DNA of 64,000 bases, from assembly GCF_013368755.1 (NCBI RefSeq), contig NC_049566.1, positions 620,001 through 684,000 on the forward strand. Reading direction: 5' to 3'. This document shows positions 23,162 through 33,387 of this stretch, piece by piece. Origin of the DNA: Talaromyces rugulosus. Lineage: Eukaryota; Ascomycota; Eurotiomycetes; Eurotiales; Trichocomaceae. The notes under the pieces were generated by a model. The model searched no databases. It was not told where the DNA came from and saw only the letters and a list, made by a program, of their open reading frames with translations. The first letter of the stretch is position 1; every line of letters starts with the position of its first letter. The translations under genes were made by a program, and so were the position numbers.

Positions 23162-25220
23162 ATGAAGTACGTGCTCGTGACAGGAGGTGTCATTTCCGGC
23201 ATCGGCAAGGGCATCATCGCCTCGTCGACAGGCCTCCTGCTCAAAACCGAAGGCCTAAAGGTCTCCGCCATCAAAATTGACCCGTACATGAACGTAGATG
23301 CAGGTACGATGGCACCGACAGAGCACGGAGAGGTCTTCGTCTTGGACGACGGTGGAGAAGTCGACCTTGATCTCGGTAACTACGAGCGGTACTTGAATGT
23401 CAAACTTACGCGCGACAATAACATAACGACCGGTAAAATCTATCAGCACGTTATCGAGAAAGAGCGGCGAGGCGATTATCTAGGGAAGACGGTGCAGATC
23501 GTGCCCCATCTAACAGATGCGACACAAGACTGGATCGAGCGAGTCGCAAGAGTGCCGGTGGATGAGACTGGCGCAGAGCCCGACGCCTGTGTAATCGAGC
23601 TGGGAGGTACTGTCAACGATATCGAGAGCGCCCCATTCCTCGAGTCGCTGCGCCAGCTGCGAAGACGTGCCGGGAAGGACAACTTTGTCCATATCCATGT
23701 TTCCCTTGTCCCTCAAATCCACGGCGAGCCGAAGACGAAGCCAACACAGCAAGCAATAAAGGACATTCGGGGTGTCGGCCTAGTGCCAGATCTAGTATGT
23801 CCCTTAAAGCCGTAATCGACAGTTCTAAGCTGACGATCCTTTAAAGATTGCCTGTCGTTGCGCAACCCGTCTTGAACGCCCTGTGATTGAAAAGATTGCT
23901 GCTTACTGTCAGGTTGACGACGAGCAGGTCATTGTCGTGCACGACATTGAGTCCACTTACCGCGTCCCGATGCTACTCAAGCAGCAGAAGGTAACGTCTC
24001 TTCTCACAAAAATGTTCAACCTCGAGAAGCTTGTTATTTCCGAGGCGCAGCGGAAGCAGGGGGGCGAGACCTGGAAGGCTTGGGAGTCCCTCACTGGTGT
24101 GTCCAAACAGCACCTAAAGACCGTCTCCATTGCTCTGGTCGGCAAGTATACCAATTTACACGATTCATACATGTCCGTCGTCAAGTCTCTTGAGCATGCG
24201 TCCATGGCCTGCAATCGCAAGCTCAACGTGATTTGGGTAGACGCCGAACATCTCGAACCGCAGACCCAGAATACTGATCCGGCCAAATTCCACAAGGCAT
24301 GGCACGAGCTGTGCACAGCCCAGGGCGTCCTCGTCCCCGGCGGCTTTGGTAAACGCGGCACCGAGGGCATGATCGCAGCTGCCAGTTGGGCGCGTGAGAA
24401 CAAGACGCCCTACCTCGGGGTGTGCCTAGGCATGCAGATTGCAGTCATCGAGTACGCGAGGAACGTGTGTGGAATAGCCGATGCTGGCTCCGAGGAGCTG
24501 GATGGTGCCTTCGCGGATTCGAAGATCATCGTCAACATCCCGGAGATTGACCAGGTCAGCCTGGGCGGTACTATGCGTCTTGGCTTGAGGCCGACATACT
24601 TCCAGGGTGGCAGTGAATGGAGCCGGATCCGCAAGCTCTACCGTAGAACACAGAAGCCGCTCGTCAACGGCCATGCCGTCAATGGTCATGCCGTCAATGG
24701 TCACGCTGTCAATGGTCACGCTGTCAATGGTCACGCTGTCAACGGTCACGCTGTCAATGGTCACGCTGTCAATGGTCACGCTGTCAACGGTCACACTGTC
24801 AACGATCACGCCGTCAATGGCCATGCCGCCAATGGTCACGCCGCCAATGGAAATGGCGTCAATGGTCACGCCGTCAATGGCCATACTATCAATGGCGAGG
24901 CGGACACGAACATGCCGGCCATCCTCGAACGCCATCGTCACCGTTTCGAGGTGAGCCCGGAGTACGTCAAGCAGTTGTCCAAGGCGGGGTGTAGCTTTGT
25001 GGGCAAGGATGAAAGGGGCGAGCGCATGGAGATTATGGAGCTAAAAGAGCACCCATATTTTGTCGGCGTGCAGTTCCATCCGGAGTACCTTAGTCGTGTA
25101 CTCGAGCCCAGCAGGCCGTATCTGGGTCTCGTCGCGGCCAGCATCGGGGAGTTACAGGGAGTGATCGACCATGGCTTGCGGAATGAAGTTGCATCTACCA
25201 ACGGCAAAGTGAATGGTTAA
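23162..25220 (+). CDS. CTP synthase, divergent copy with tandem-repeat insertion
   Basis: Makes CTP from UTP, ATP and glutamine. Exons 23162-23794 and 23847-25220 give 668 residues, against roughly 580 for ordinary fungal enzymes. The synthase domain has [10 protein letters not shown] (residues 8-17). The glutamine amidotransferase domain has nucleophile Cys404 in GVCLGMQ and the partner His622/Glu624 in FHPEYLSR, so it looks catalytically complete. Substitutions occur in near-invariant stretches: MAPTEHGE where MSPFEHGE is usual, and GGTVNDIES (Asn152) where GGTVGDIES is usual; both lie by the UTP/CTP site in known structures. Residues 484-563 are a 16-fold VNGHA-type repeat in the loop before ERHRHRFEV. 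The accessory setting suggests a paralogue of the housekeeping gene, possibly a drug-tolerant one (inference). Confidence 0.92.
24663..24902 (+). repeat. In-frame 15-bp minisatellite, 16 units, inside CTP synthase
   Basis: Sixteen consecutive 15-nt units encode VNGHA (units 1-8, 11, 14), VNGHT (9, 15), VNDHA (10), ANGHA (12), ANGNG (13) and INGEA (16). Central units are almost identical at the DNA level and edge units are diverged, the pattern expected for repeat growth and shrinkage by slippage or unequal exchange. All lengths preserve frame. The position is a surface loop of variable length in the glutaminase domain. Confidence 0.97.
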
Positions 25221-25494
25221 GTTAAAGTTGGCGGTTCGTCCCGCGGCTGGTCATATGACCCAGTTACCATGGTCCCTTGAAGAAGCTTCTAGAAACCTGT
25301 ACGCTAGTATGTAGATGTGAACTATACTCGGCTACCCGCGTCTTAACATAAAACCTTAATTATTGTTAATCTTGAAGTTTACTATCCAACGGTAATAATA
25401 TCTGATCCCTTATATTAATATGTAGCAATTGGTAATTGGTCTCGTATAAAGTATTCTTCTATTATTACTCTACTCCTTCCAATCTACCCATGAC

Positions 25495-26754
25495 CTACGA
25501 TTTTATTTTCGTCGGGCCCGTCTCCTCGATTTTATAGCCCCATGGGTGTTGCACATCGCCATGCATGATTCCTCCCAGCCTCGCCCTGAGCTTTTTGGCA
25601 TACTCACCTGCGAGACCGTCCTCGCCCAACGGTACCTCGATAGATTGCCCTTTATAATGGATTTCGCCAATTGGAGCGATAAAGAATGCCGTACCACACG
25701 CAAAACATTCCACCAGGCGGTCCTCGTTGACAGCCTCGATCAGCTCGTGTATCGAGAACTTGCGCTCCACGACATCGAGCTCACCGGCCAGAATCTCCTG
25801 TGCCGTCTCCAACACGCTGGCGCGCGTCACGCCCGGCAGGATGACCTGGTCCTCTAGTGGTGCTGTGATCAGCTGGGCCTTGTCCCCCCCCCTCTCTTTC
25901 ATAATGGCGAAGAAGTTACAAGCGCCGGCCTCTGTCACCCAGCCCTCCTTGCCAAACAACCATAAGATCTGATCAAAACCCTTGGCAGCAGCAGCAGCAC
26001 TCGCCACTATAGATGGCCCGTAGCTGGCACCGACCTTGGAGTTACCGAAGCCGCCTGGCCACGCGCGAACCATGTCTTCCTCGGATGCAAGCAGCCGCAG
26101 ACCAGCTCGTTTCTCCTGGCTGTTTCCTCCAGGTCCAAGACTTCCTGCCGGGTCGTCGAATGCAGGAAAGCACACCAGTATAACGTACAACAGCGCTTCG
26201 CTGGCCTTCTTGACAGCCAGTGACGGCTGTGTTGCGATGAATGTCGGGCGGACGTACAGGTAGCCGCCAGCCTTGTCAGCAGGCAGCCAGCGCGGTGCAT
26301 CGATGGCCGCAAGTACATGGATAAGCTTGACGAGCTCATCTGGGGGGAATTCGGGCAGCGACACGCGCGCGGCCGACGTGACCATTCGTTTCGCGTTACG
26401 CTCCGGCCGGAAGAGACGTGCCCGGCCATCGTTGCCGCGGTATAGCTTCATACCCTCGAAGCACTCGGTCGCATAGTGTAGTGTCGACGCTGTCGGCATG
26501 AGTGTTAGCGGGCCATATGGCACCAGCTCCGGTGCCTGCCATCCACCCTTCGCGACGTCGTAGCGTGCCAGGATCATGTGGTCAGTAGCTTCACCCTGTG
26601 CCCATAACTCAGGTGAGTTTGGGGCTGGGATCGCGCGCAGGGAGTTCGTGAATGTATATTCAAGCCGTGAGGCATCGAGGCTTCCACTGGCATTGTTGTG
26701 TTTGTTGTCATGGACGCCATTAGAGGCGCTTTCAGTCTTGATCGATTCGGGCAT
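25495..26754 (-). CDS. Branched-chain amino acid aminotransferase (fold-type IV PLP enzyme)
   Basis: Single-exon gene of 419 residues interconverting branched-chain amino acids and 2-oxo acids with glutamate. Family marks are ECFEGMKLYRG, LFRPERNAKRM, VRPTFIAT, the PLP-lysine segment GNSKVGASYGPS (Lys240), WVTEAG and FACGTAFFIAPIGEI. The N-terminus is polar with acidic residues and lacks a mitochondrial presequence, so a cytosolic enzyme is likely. It is convergent with the CTP synthase gene (274 bp between stops). BCAT genes occur in some fungal toxin clusters, as with HC-toxin TOXF, where they supply unusual amino acids; a similar role here is an inference from context. Confidence 0.92.
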   Translation of the reverse strand: MPESIKTESASNGVHDNKHNNASGSLDASRLEYTFTNSLRAIPAPNSPELWAQGEATDHMILARYDVAKGGWQAPELVPYGPLTLMPTASTLHYATECFEGMKLYRGNDGRARLFRPERNAKRMVTSAARVSLPEFPPDELVKLIHVLAAIDAPRWLPADKAGGYLYVRPTFIATQPSLAVKKASEALLYVILVCFPAFDDPAGSLGPGGNSQEKRAGLRLLASEEDMVRAWPGGFGNSKVGASYGPSIVASAAAAAKGFDQILWLFGKEGWVTEAGACNFFAIMKERGGDKAQLITAPLEDQVILPGVTRASVLETAQEILAGELDVVERKFSIHELIEAVNEDRLVECFACGTAFFIAPIGEIHYKGQSIEVPLGEDGLAGEYAKKLRARLGGIMHGDVQHPWGYKIEETGPTKIKS

Positions 26755-27995
26755 GATGCCGGCTATTCCATGGAGACTATTTCAGTATAGCCTACAGAAT
26801 ATTATTTTCCCTCCTTGAAGGGGAGCATATAGGTATGAAACTGACATATGAAAGTTGAAAGGCTAGTGCCAATTAGAAAAATGACTCAGGTAAAGGCTCT
26901 CTATACAACTGAGTTGAGGTGGCTACATTGCAAAGAAAAAGAAGGATTGGTAGAAACCTAGCATTACATCAATTGATGGGATATTTAGCCCTAGCCCTAA
27001 CCCTAACCGTTATGCTGTCCCGCTTGTGAAGGGTTAGGAATATTGAATAATTCTTGTCATGTTGTTTACCATGGTCAGAAATTCCACAGCACCTTCTAAG
27101 AATTGATACATTATTCTAGATCAACCAGATGTAAGAAGCCTTGAAGCGATCGTCAGGGCTGACACTTTCTGACTGTACCGTGACTTGTATCGTGACTAGA
27201 AGAATTAATTACTGGGCCGCCGAGCTTCACGTAAGCACTAACCCTAAATCTCCGCTTATTCGCAAGAGGGATGCACGATTTTCAGGTCAATAATGATGCG
27301 AGGGATTATTCTCAACTCAGTCTTCACACATTATTGCGTTAGGATGTTCTTGCTAAGCAGCTCGCGGCGCCCCAGAAGCCACAACAACTGTTCTTTCGCC
27401 AAGGAACTGCAGCTTATCGAGCGGTGAGCTGATGTGGCGATATTTACATTGACGACAAGCTACGAATGGTTGATCTCCATGTCATTAACCTGGAGGGTCC
27501 TAGCTGGGTCATCATCATGTGGTTAGTGTTGACGCGATTGTTAAGCATAGGGCAAAATTATACCTCGCGCCATTTAGAGAATGCCCATTTCCTATTGTAT
27601 CTAGTTCCCCAGTAGGCTCGTGGTTTAGATGAATAATGCAACGTATCGGCATGCTGCTCCCCCATGGTGCTATGTATTTGCTTTTGTATTTTTCTAGCTA
27701 AGCTAAAGTAGGTATAGTTAGAATACAGAGAAAGGATGTGCCTTGGATACTGCTCCTCTATTACCGATGTGCCGTATATAACGGACCCGTTCTCGTCCCT
27801 TCCTATGTCTGATTTTCGCAGAGACCAAATCTCTCCAGCCTCTTTCCACTACCACAGGCTTTTTTGTTCTTACGCGCTCTTTCTTGAGCGTATGCTGCTA
27901 CCTTGGTAATAGCCAAAACCTTGCTTTGGCCTATAAAATAATTGCCTTAATCGTCCTTGCTGTTTACAAAGACGAAGGAAACCTCTCTCAATATA
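26755..27995. promoter_or_regulatory. Divergent region between aminotransferase and oxidoreductase genes
   Basis: 1.24 kb without a gene. It contains short telomere-like runs (26989-27008, inverted GGGTTAGG at 27031-27038, TAACCCTAAA at 27239-27248) and a TATATAA box at 27775-27781, about 215 bp upstream of the oxidoreductase start. Confidence 0.5.
26989..27008. repeat. Short interstitial telomere-like repeat
   Basis: CCCTAG followed by two exact CCCTAA units and a partial third, with an inverted GGGTTAGG 22 bp further on. The unit equals the TTAGGG telomere repeat of filamentous fungi. Only about three units, so chance is not fully excluded. Confidence 0.6.
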
Positions 27996-29852
27996 ATGTC
28001 TCCTGCAACCATGGAAATTTCCTCCAAACAGCCTGTTAGGTTCCTCCTTGTGGGTATGTAAATCCTCCTTATAGCTACTTATGCTATTACGATCACTGAC
28101 TTACAATAACAGGTGTCGGCCCCCATGCGAAAAGAACGTTCATAAAGCATCTTAGAGATCTGAAAGCAGAGCATAGAGGGGAGATAGTCGCCGCCGTTGA
28201 CATTTCTGCCCAACAGACACAAATCGAAGAGTATGCAGTAGAGAATATGCCGGGCATTGAGCTCGTCTTCGTTCCATTCTTCAGGGAAACCATGCCCGAG
28301 GATGTTCAAGATCAACTCACTCAGGTGGTCGAACGGCTCCAGGTTGATTGTGTCATTATTTCAACCGAGCCCGAGTGCCACAAGCCGTATGGTCTCTGGG
28401 CTATCGGTCTTGGCCTCCATGTCATTATGGATAAGCCGATCACGACCCGGAGGAACGCCTGTAACAGTATTAAACAGGCCGCTGGCATTGCTGACGACTA
28501 CAACGAGCTCCTAGATGCTTACGATGAGTTGCAGACTCGCAAAGACACTTTTTTCCTTATCAATAGCCACCGCCGATATCACCCTGGCTATTACGGAACC
28601 GCGGACTTTATCAGTGACATTCGGAAGAAAACAGGCTGCCCTGTCACGAGCCTTATTTCTACACACTGTGACGGTCAATGGCGGCTACCGAGCGAGGTCG
28701 TTGAACAACATTATCACCCATTCAAATATGGCTACGGCAAAGTTTCTCATAGTGGATACCATTTCCTCGATACAGCCTACAGATTTTTCAAGGCAGGCTG
28801 GAACCCAGAGAAGCGGCCGGATGAGATTGAGATAGTATCCACCTTTGTCCGACCAAACGATTTCATGGGAGCGTTTACCAATGAAGAGCACAGCCGAATA
28901 CTCGGCAACCAAGGCTACGATGAATCCTGCAAGTACAGCGCAGATGAGCTCCGCTGGCTCATGGAAGACATGGGTGAAATGGACGCAATGATTCAGCTCA
29001 CGTTCAAGCAGCGTGGACAGACTATGGCCGTTGCCCAGCTGAACCTCTTTCACACTGGCTTCGCTCGCCGCTCCTGGGTTGATCAGGGCGCCACCCCTGA
29101 CTTGTACAAGGGCTGTGGCCGGGTCAAGCACGAAGCACACGAGGTCCGGAGTGGCCCTTTTCAGACAATTGTCATCGATTCCCGACAAGCAAACGACAAG
29201 CACGACCGCAGCAAGCCTAGCACAGCAGAACTCGGCAGTGACAATCACTTCGAAATCCAGACCTGGCGTAACTGCAATGTATTAGGGGAGAAGGAACCCC
29301 TGAAGGTATACACAGTCAGCGATCTCGACCGACGCTATAACTCGAAACTTCCCGGCATCTACGCGGAGAACACCAAGCGTGGAATTCTTTGGGAAGCCCT
29401 TGATTTCCTCGATGGTACCAAGGGTTTCGACGACCTAGCCTCGAACCTGCCAGACCACAGCATCCCTGCCTCGTTGATGAGTGCAGCCTACATATCCCAT
29501 GTTCGCCGCACTGCTGGCCAAAATCCAATCACCCACATCGATATTGCATATTCGAATCGTAAGTAGCCCCCTACATTCTGAGTAGAAGCTTGCTGACACA
29601 GTTCTTTTAGAATCCGAAAATGGCGTCGCTAGAGCTACTGTACGCGCGGGAGATCTAATCCAGCAGTCCAGCTCTCCTTCAGAGCGGTCTATGCCGATAA
29701 CGCCCGCCGTTTCCAGCAACAACATTGAGACTATCCAGATCCCAAGTGGTCTTGGGGAGTTTAATAAAGCGTTCGACGGATCTGGCGTAGTGGATTACAC
29801 TGTTCCAATCATCAACGCCGAGGACGACATTCAGCTGCAAGCCATACATTAA
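27996..29852 (+). CDS. Gfo/Idh/MocA-family NAD(P)-dependent oxidoreductase
   Basis: Exons 27996-28053, 28113-29558 and 29611-29852 encode 581 residues. The N-terminal Rossmann fold starts at VRFLLVGVGPHAKRTF, with the glycine loop split by intron 1. The family's (E/D)KP motif appears as MDKPITT at about residue 133. The substrate domain includes the SHRRYHPGYYG and SHSGYHFLDTAYRF segments. The roughly 80-residue C-terminal extension encoded by exon 3 is rich in Ser/Thr and unlike the core. Family members oxidise or reduce sugars, inositols and related polyols; the exact substrate cannot be read from sequence. It faces away from the aminotransferase gene across a shared 1.24-kb spacer. Confidence 0.85.
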
Positions 29853-31777
29853 GTCCCCAGTAGCATGGAGAGCTTGGTCAGAAAATCGCGGAATATAAGT
29901 TGCGAAAGCACGACCAGTGAGGAGGCCGACAGGAGTCTAGCGTCATATCCTTGCTCATATAAGGGCTGTAGCACTCATTTACGCACAAGGCTGAGCGTCC
30001 AACAGTGACGGCCGTTGGGACCAGATCATAGGAACGCAGTCGATGCCCCGTCATGTCATCGAATAGCGATGTTTTGACGGCTGCGGCCGGAACAGTACAA
30101 GTAAGGGCTATACACAAGGCCCATCTAGCATCATTATCTCCTGGTAGTGCTCGTAGTAGCTGGCTCCGGCTTTACCAAGCCTAGCCTCATTATGGAAGGA
30201 ATTGGCCAGAGATAATACCAGGGAAGATAGGACAAAAGAGCAGGAACTCAAGAAAAATCTGCAGGTTCATTTTGTATATACAAATATCTCTCCCGGGCAT
30301 ATGAAAGCTTACTCCCTTACGAAGTCAACTCTCTCTCTCCCTCCCCTAACTATGAATGACTTGGATTTGCGGGTCGGTCTCATTGTCCAATTTCTCTACA
30401 TGTACTATTCTTGTCAAACCCCGGAATCTTGGCCCCGAATTACTAAGTATTCCTTCCTGCGAGCATATTCCGTATTTAGAATCTTAGATTAATAATAATA
30501 GGCCGGCGAACATCCGTTTTTCTTAAATAGGTTTAGTATCAACACAAGATACTAATTAACCTAACTTAATTTAGCATGAAGTTTAAAGTCAGAATTCTTC
30601 GCCCCGCCCGCCCTTAACCAGATTATTAAGAAACTACCAAACTAGGCCAGTTGGTTACTAAAACAACCAACAACTCTAAAAGTAAAAAACCTTACTTTTC
30701 AGTTAGCTCTATGCGCCACGCGTATAAGCCCAGTTCGTAGTATTGAGTATGTATTTACCATACGGAGTACTCCGTAGATCAAGGATGAAATGCATGGGAG
30801 TAGTGGTAGTACATTCACTAAAGAAAGTCCATTGGCCGAAGTTTGAATATTAAAATTACACTAGTTTTGTTTTGCGAATCCCATCATCCATGAGGATCAA
30901 ACAGGATTTTACGCGGCTCGGCACAACATGTAACTCCGTTACGTGCCAACGAATTGACAAACTTTGTTACTGGTTCATAAAGACTCAACTTCTAAGTAAG
31001 ATCTCGTACGTCGTACGAATAACGAAATAGGAACAAGTGCTGACGATTGACATTTTAACCACCTGACCAAACAGGGATGTCCATTTATCATGCTAGCATC
31101 AGGCAACTATTAGCCAACTCCCAAGGCGCGTATCGGCGTATAGATTTTAGTATAACCAGTTGACATCTTGGCATGCAATAATCTCTCAGCCAGGCTTCAA
31201 TGTTGGAGCTCACCGCTCTCAAGAATTTGGTTTCTTATAAAGAGGAGTTCCTTTTAAGAACAGCAAATAGAGCATATTGGTCGACCTTTTAATAAGCAAC
31301 TTTGTATGGAGAATTTAAAAATTGCTTATAGCGCGTTAAAAAAAAAAATACAGTCATTCTATTGGCTACCTTGACGCATCTAGCGTGTTATTTTAGGCAT
31401 GGTTACCTGTAGAAAGGGTTTACTGCAGTACATATCTACAATTTGTCAAGAATTATGTACAGGTACGGGCTCTAGTCTCCAGAAGGTTTGTTTCTTGGCG
31501 CGTCAGCATGGCAGACAGTATAGTAATAAGTACAATCAATTACAGAGGGCCCCCAAGGGAAAATTACTGGGAGAATTCGCAATTTGGGTCTAGTGGAATT
31601 GTAGGCGGTGAACGTTATTGTTAATTATTCTTTGGTAAGTTGAAAGGTGTGTCTAGAATCTGAAAGATAGATTTCCCAACAACTTTGAAAAAGTTTTACA
31701 GTATAGTGGTTCCTAGCTTTCCCCCCCCACCCCGCTCAACAAGACACTTCACGTAGAAGAAGAAGAGGAAGAAGAAG
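29853..31777. other. AT-rich gene-free spacer
   Basis: 1.9 kb with no gene I can support. It contains the perfect 16-bp palindrome TACGGAGTACTCCGTA at 30761-30776. Open frames at 30202-30492 and 31399-31593 lack domains and have non-coding character. Confidence 0.5.
30761..30776. repeat. 16-bp perfect palindrome of the dispersed TACGGAGTA word
   Basis: TACGGAGTACTCCGTA reads the same on both strands. Half-sites or variants of this word occur at about 22638, 34008, 34783, 36003, 36772, 36785, 58854 and 59206, all of them intergenic. Confidence 0.9.
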
Positions 31778-33387
31778 ATGTCGAGTGAGACCGGTGGGCA
31801 AAAGGATAATGATGATGACGACTGGTCGCAGATATCTAGTCAGGTAATGCGGAAACGAGTTCAGAATCGTCTCGCTCAGAGGAAACACCGTTGGTTCCAC
31901 CTGCTTCTCATTGAAGGCTACTGACTCACTCCTCATCTGTCTGTAGGCAAGGGCGTCAAGGCAAAGCTCAAGGAGCTAGAGCGGCTAGCTACACATGAAA
32001 GCTCTTCGGCGTCGACTACGCAGGCTGCGGCTGCAGCAGCGGCTCCTACTCGCGGTTCGTCCTTATCAGCAAACGACCATGCGCCGGGGTTGAGTCCGGA
32101 CATGCCTGACTTATCGTCCCTGGATGTCCCTATGCCCGGGGGCTTCCCTTTACACGGCTCATCCGCTGCCAATTACATATACAATCACCCTCCTTCAAGT
32201 TATCCCGCCGTGAGCGGGGGCGGAAGCCTCAGCCTACCCCCGACCGTACCCGTGCCATTCGCAAATACCTTCCCCGTTCCTGAGTGGGCTGGAGATGGAA
32301 GGTTGTCACCTACGAGCAACCTCTTGCCGCAGGGCTATGAGGACGAGATGGACAGCCTAGGTAGATACCTAGAGCAGCACCGTCATACGATAGAAAATCG
32401 CGATTTACATTCCCACACAAGGTCATCAACGACATCATCATCTTGGGTCTCGTCCCATCGGCCGGGCCAATCTACTGATTCGAGCTCAATCCCGGATCGA
32501 ATTATTATGCCCAGTGATTCTGTGTCTGCGCGCGAGAATGAAATCAGTGCTGGCGCTTTATCCACGCGCACATCTCTTTCCAAGCACGGCAGTAGGATGT
32601 CTTCTGGAAGTCCGCGCCTACTTGATGTATATTCAGACCTCGAACTAAACCAGAGCAATAGCTCTTCTCAGCTCGCCACGACCAAAGCCAGCATACCAGG
32701 GCGACGGCACCACGACACTTCGTCTACCACTCCGGCCATTGACGGTCTTAGTATTACTAGGGATGAAGTGCCAACAACGCTCAGCTCGCGAATCGCGTCT
32801 GCCATGAAAGCAATTCGCGCCCTCGGATTTTCCGGCATCGAAGAGCTGACCGCTCAGTTCTACACCGCCGACCTGCAAGATCGACCTGCGCTTGCAGATG
32901 CTCAACGGATCTCGCGTCGACGCGGCCTGACGCGCATACTTGCCAACCTCCGCGAACACGCCCAGGACAACTGGACAGAATGGGAGGCGCAAGGTTATCG
33001 GGAAGAGATTTTACGGGCAGCTGAAGACATTCTCGGCGACGAGTGCCGGCGGTTTTCCGTGGGAGAGGATGCTCGCGGAAGCAGTAGTAAGAGGGGCAGG
33101 AATAATAATATCACGGATCTGAAGCAAGATTTCCAAGACGAGGTAAGCGCGTATTTTTTCCTTTTCTTTTTTGTGTGTGTTTTTGCTTCGAACAACAAAT
33201 TGTTCAACGTGTCCTATTGATCGATAACACATAACTAACTTCAGAGACATAGCTGCCGAACTTGTATGGTCTCCTTGGGGTCCTCAGCTTGTCCTCTCAG
33301 CAGTGGGGCGACGAAGATCACACTCCAGTGATTGTAAATGCCATTAGCTTGCTCCTCCGGGGCGGCTCCGCAGATAGGCCGAGGTAG
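31778..33387 (+). CDS. bZIP transcription factor
   Basis: Exons 31778-31889, 31947-33142 and 33253-33387 give 480 residues. The basic region is RKRVQNRLAQRKHR with the N-x7-R DNA-contact pattern, interrupted after KH by intron 1 and continued as KGVKAKLKELERL, a short leucine zipper start. A long Ser/Pro-rich middle follows, then a conserved fungal bZIP tail (IRALGFSGIEELTAQFYT, WTEWEAQGYREEIL). For exon 3 the acceptor at 33252 was chosen because it restores the usual tail PNLYGLLGVLS ... VIVNAISLLLRGG; the nearer acceptor at 33244 gives an unrelated 28-residue end. As the only intact regulator in the 21-41 kb block it is a candidate local activator (inference). Confidence 0.82.

Noticed and set aside
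24663..24902. CRISPR-like regular repeat
   Set aside because: Units are contiguous without spacers, in frame and coding, in a eukaryotic gene.
24426..24941. Minus-strand frame with repeated VTIDS-like peptide
   Set aside because: Antisense reading of the CTP synthase minisatellite, not a gene.
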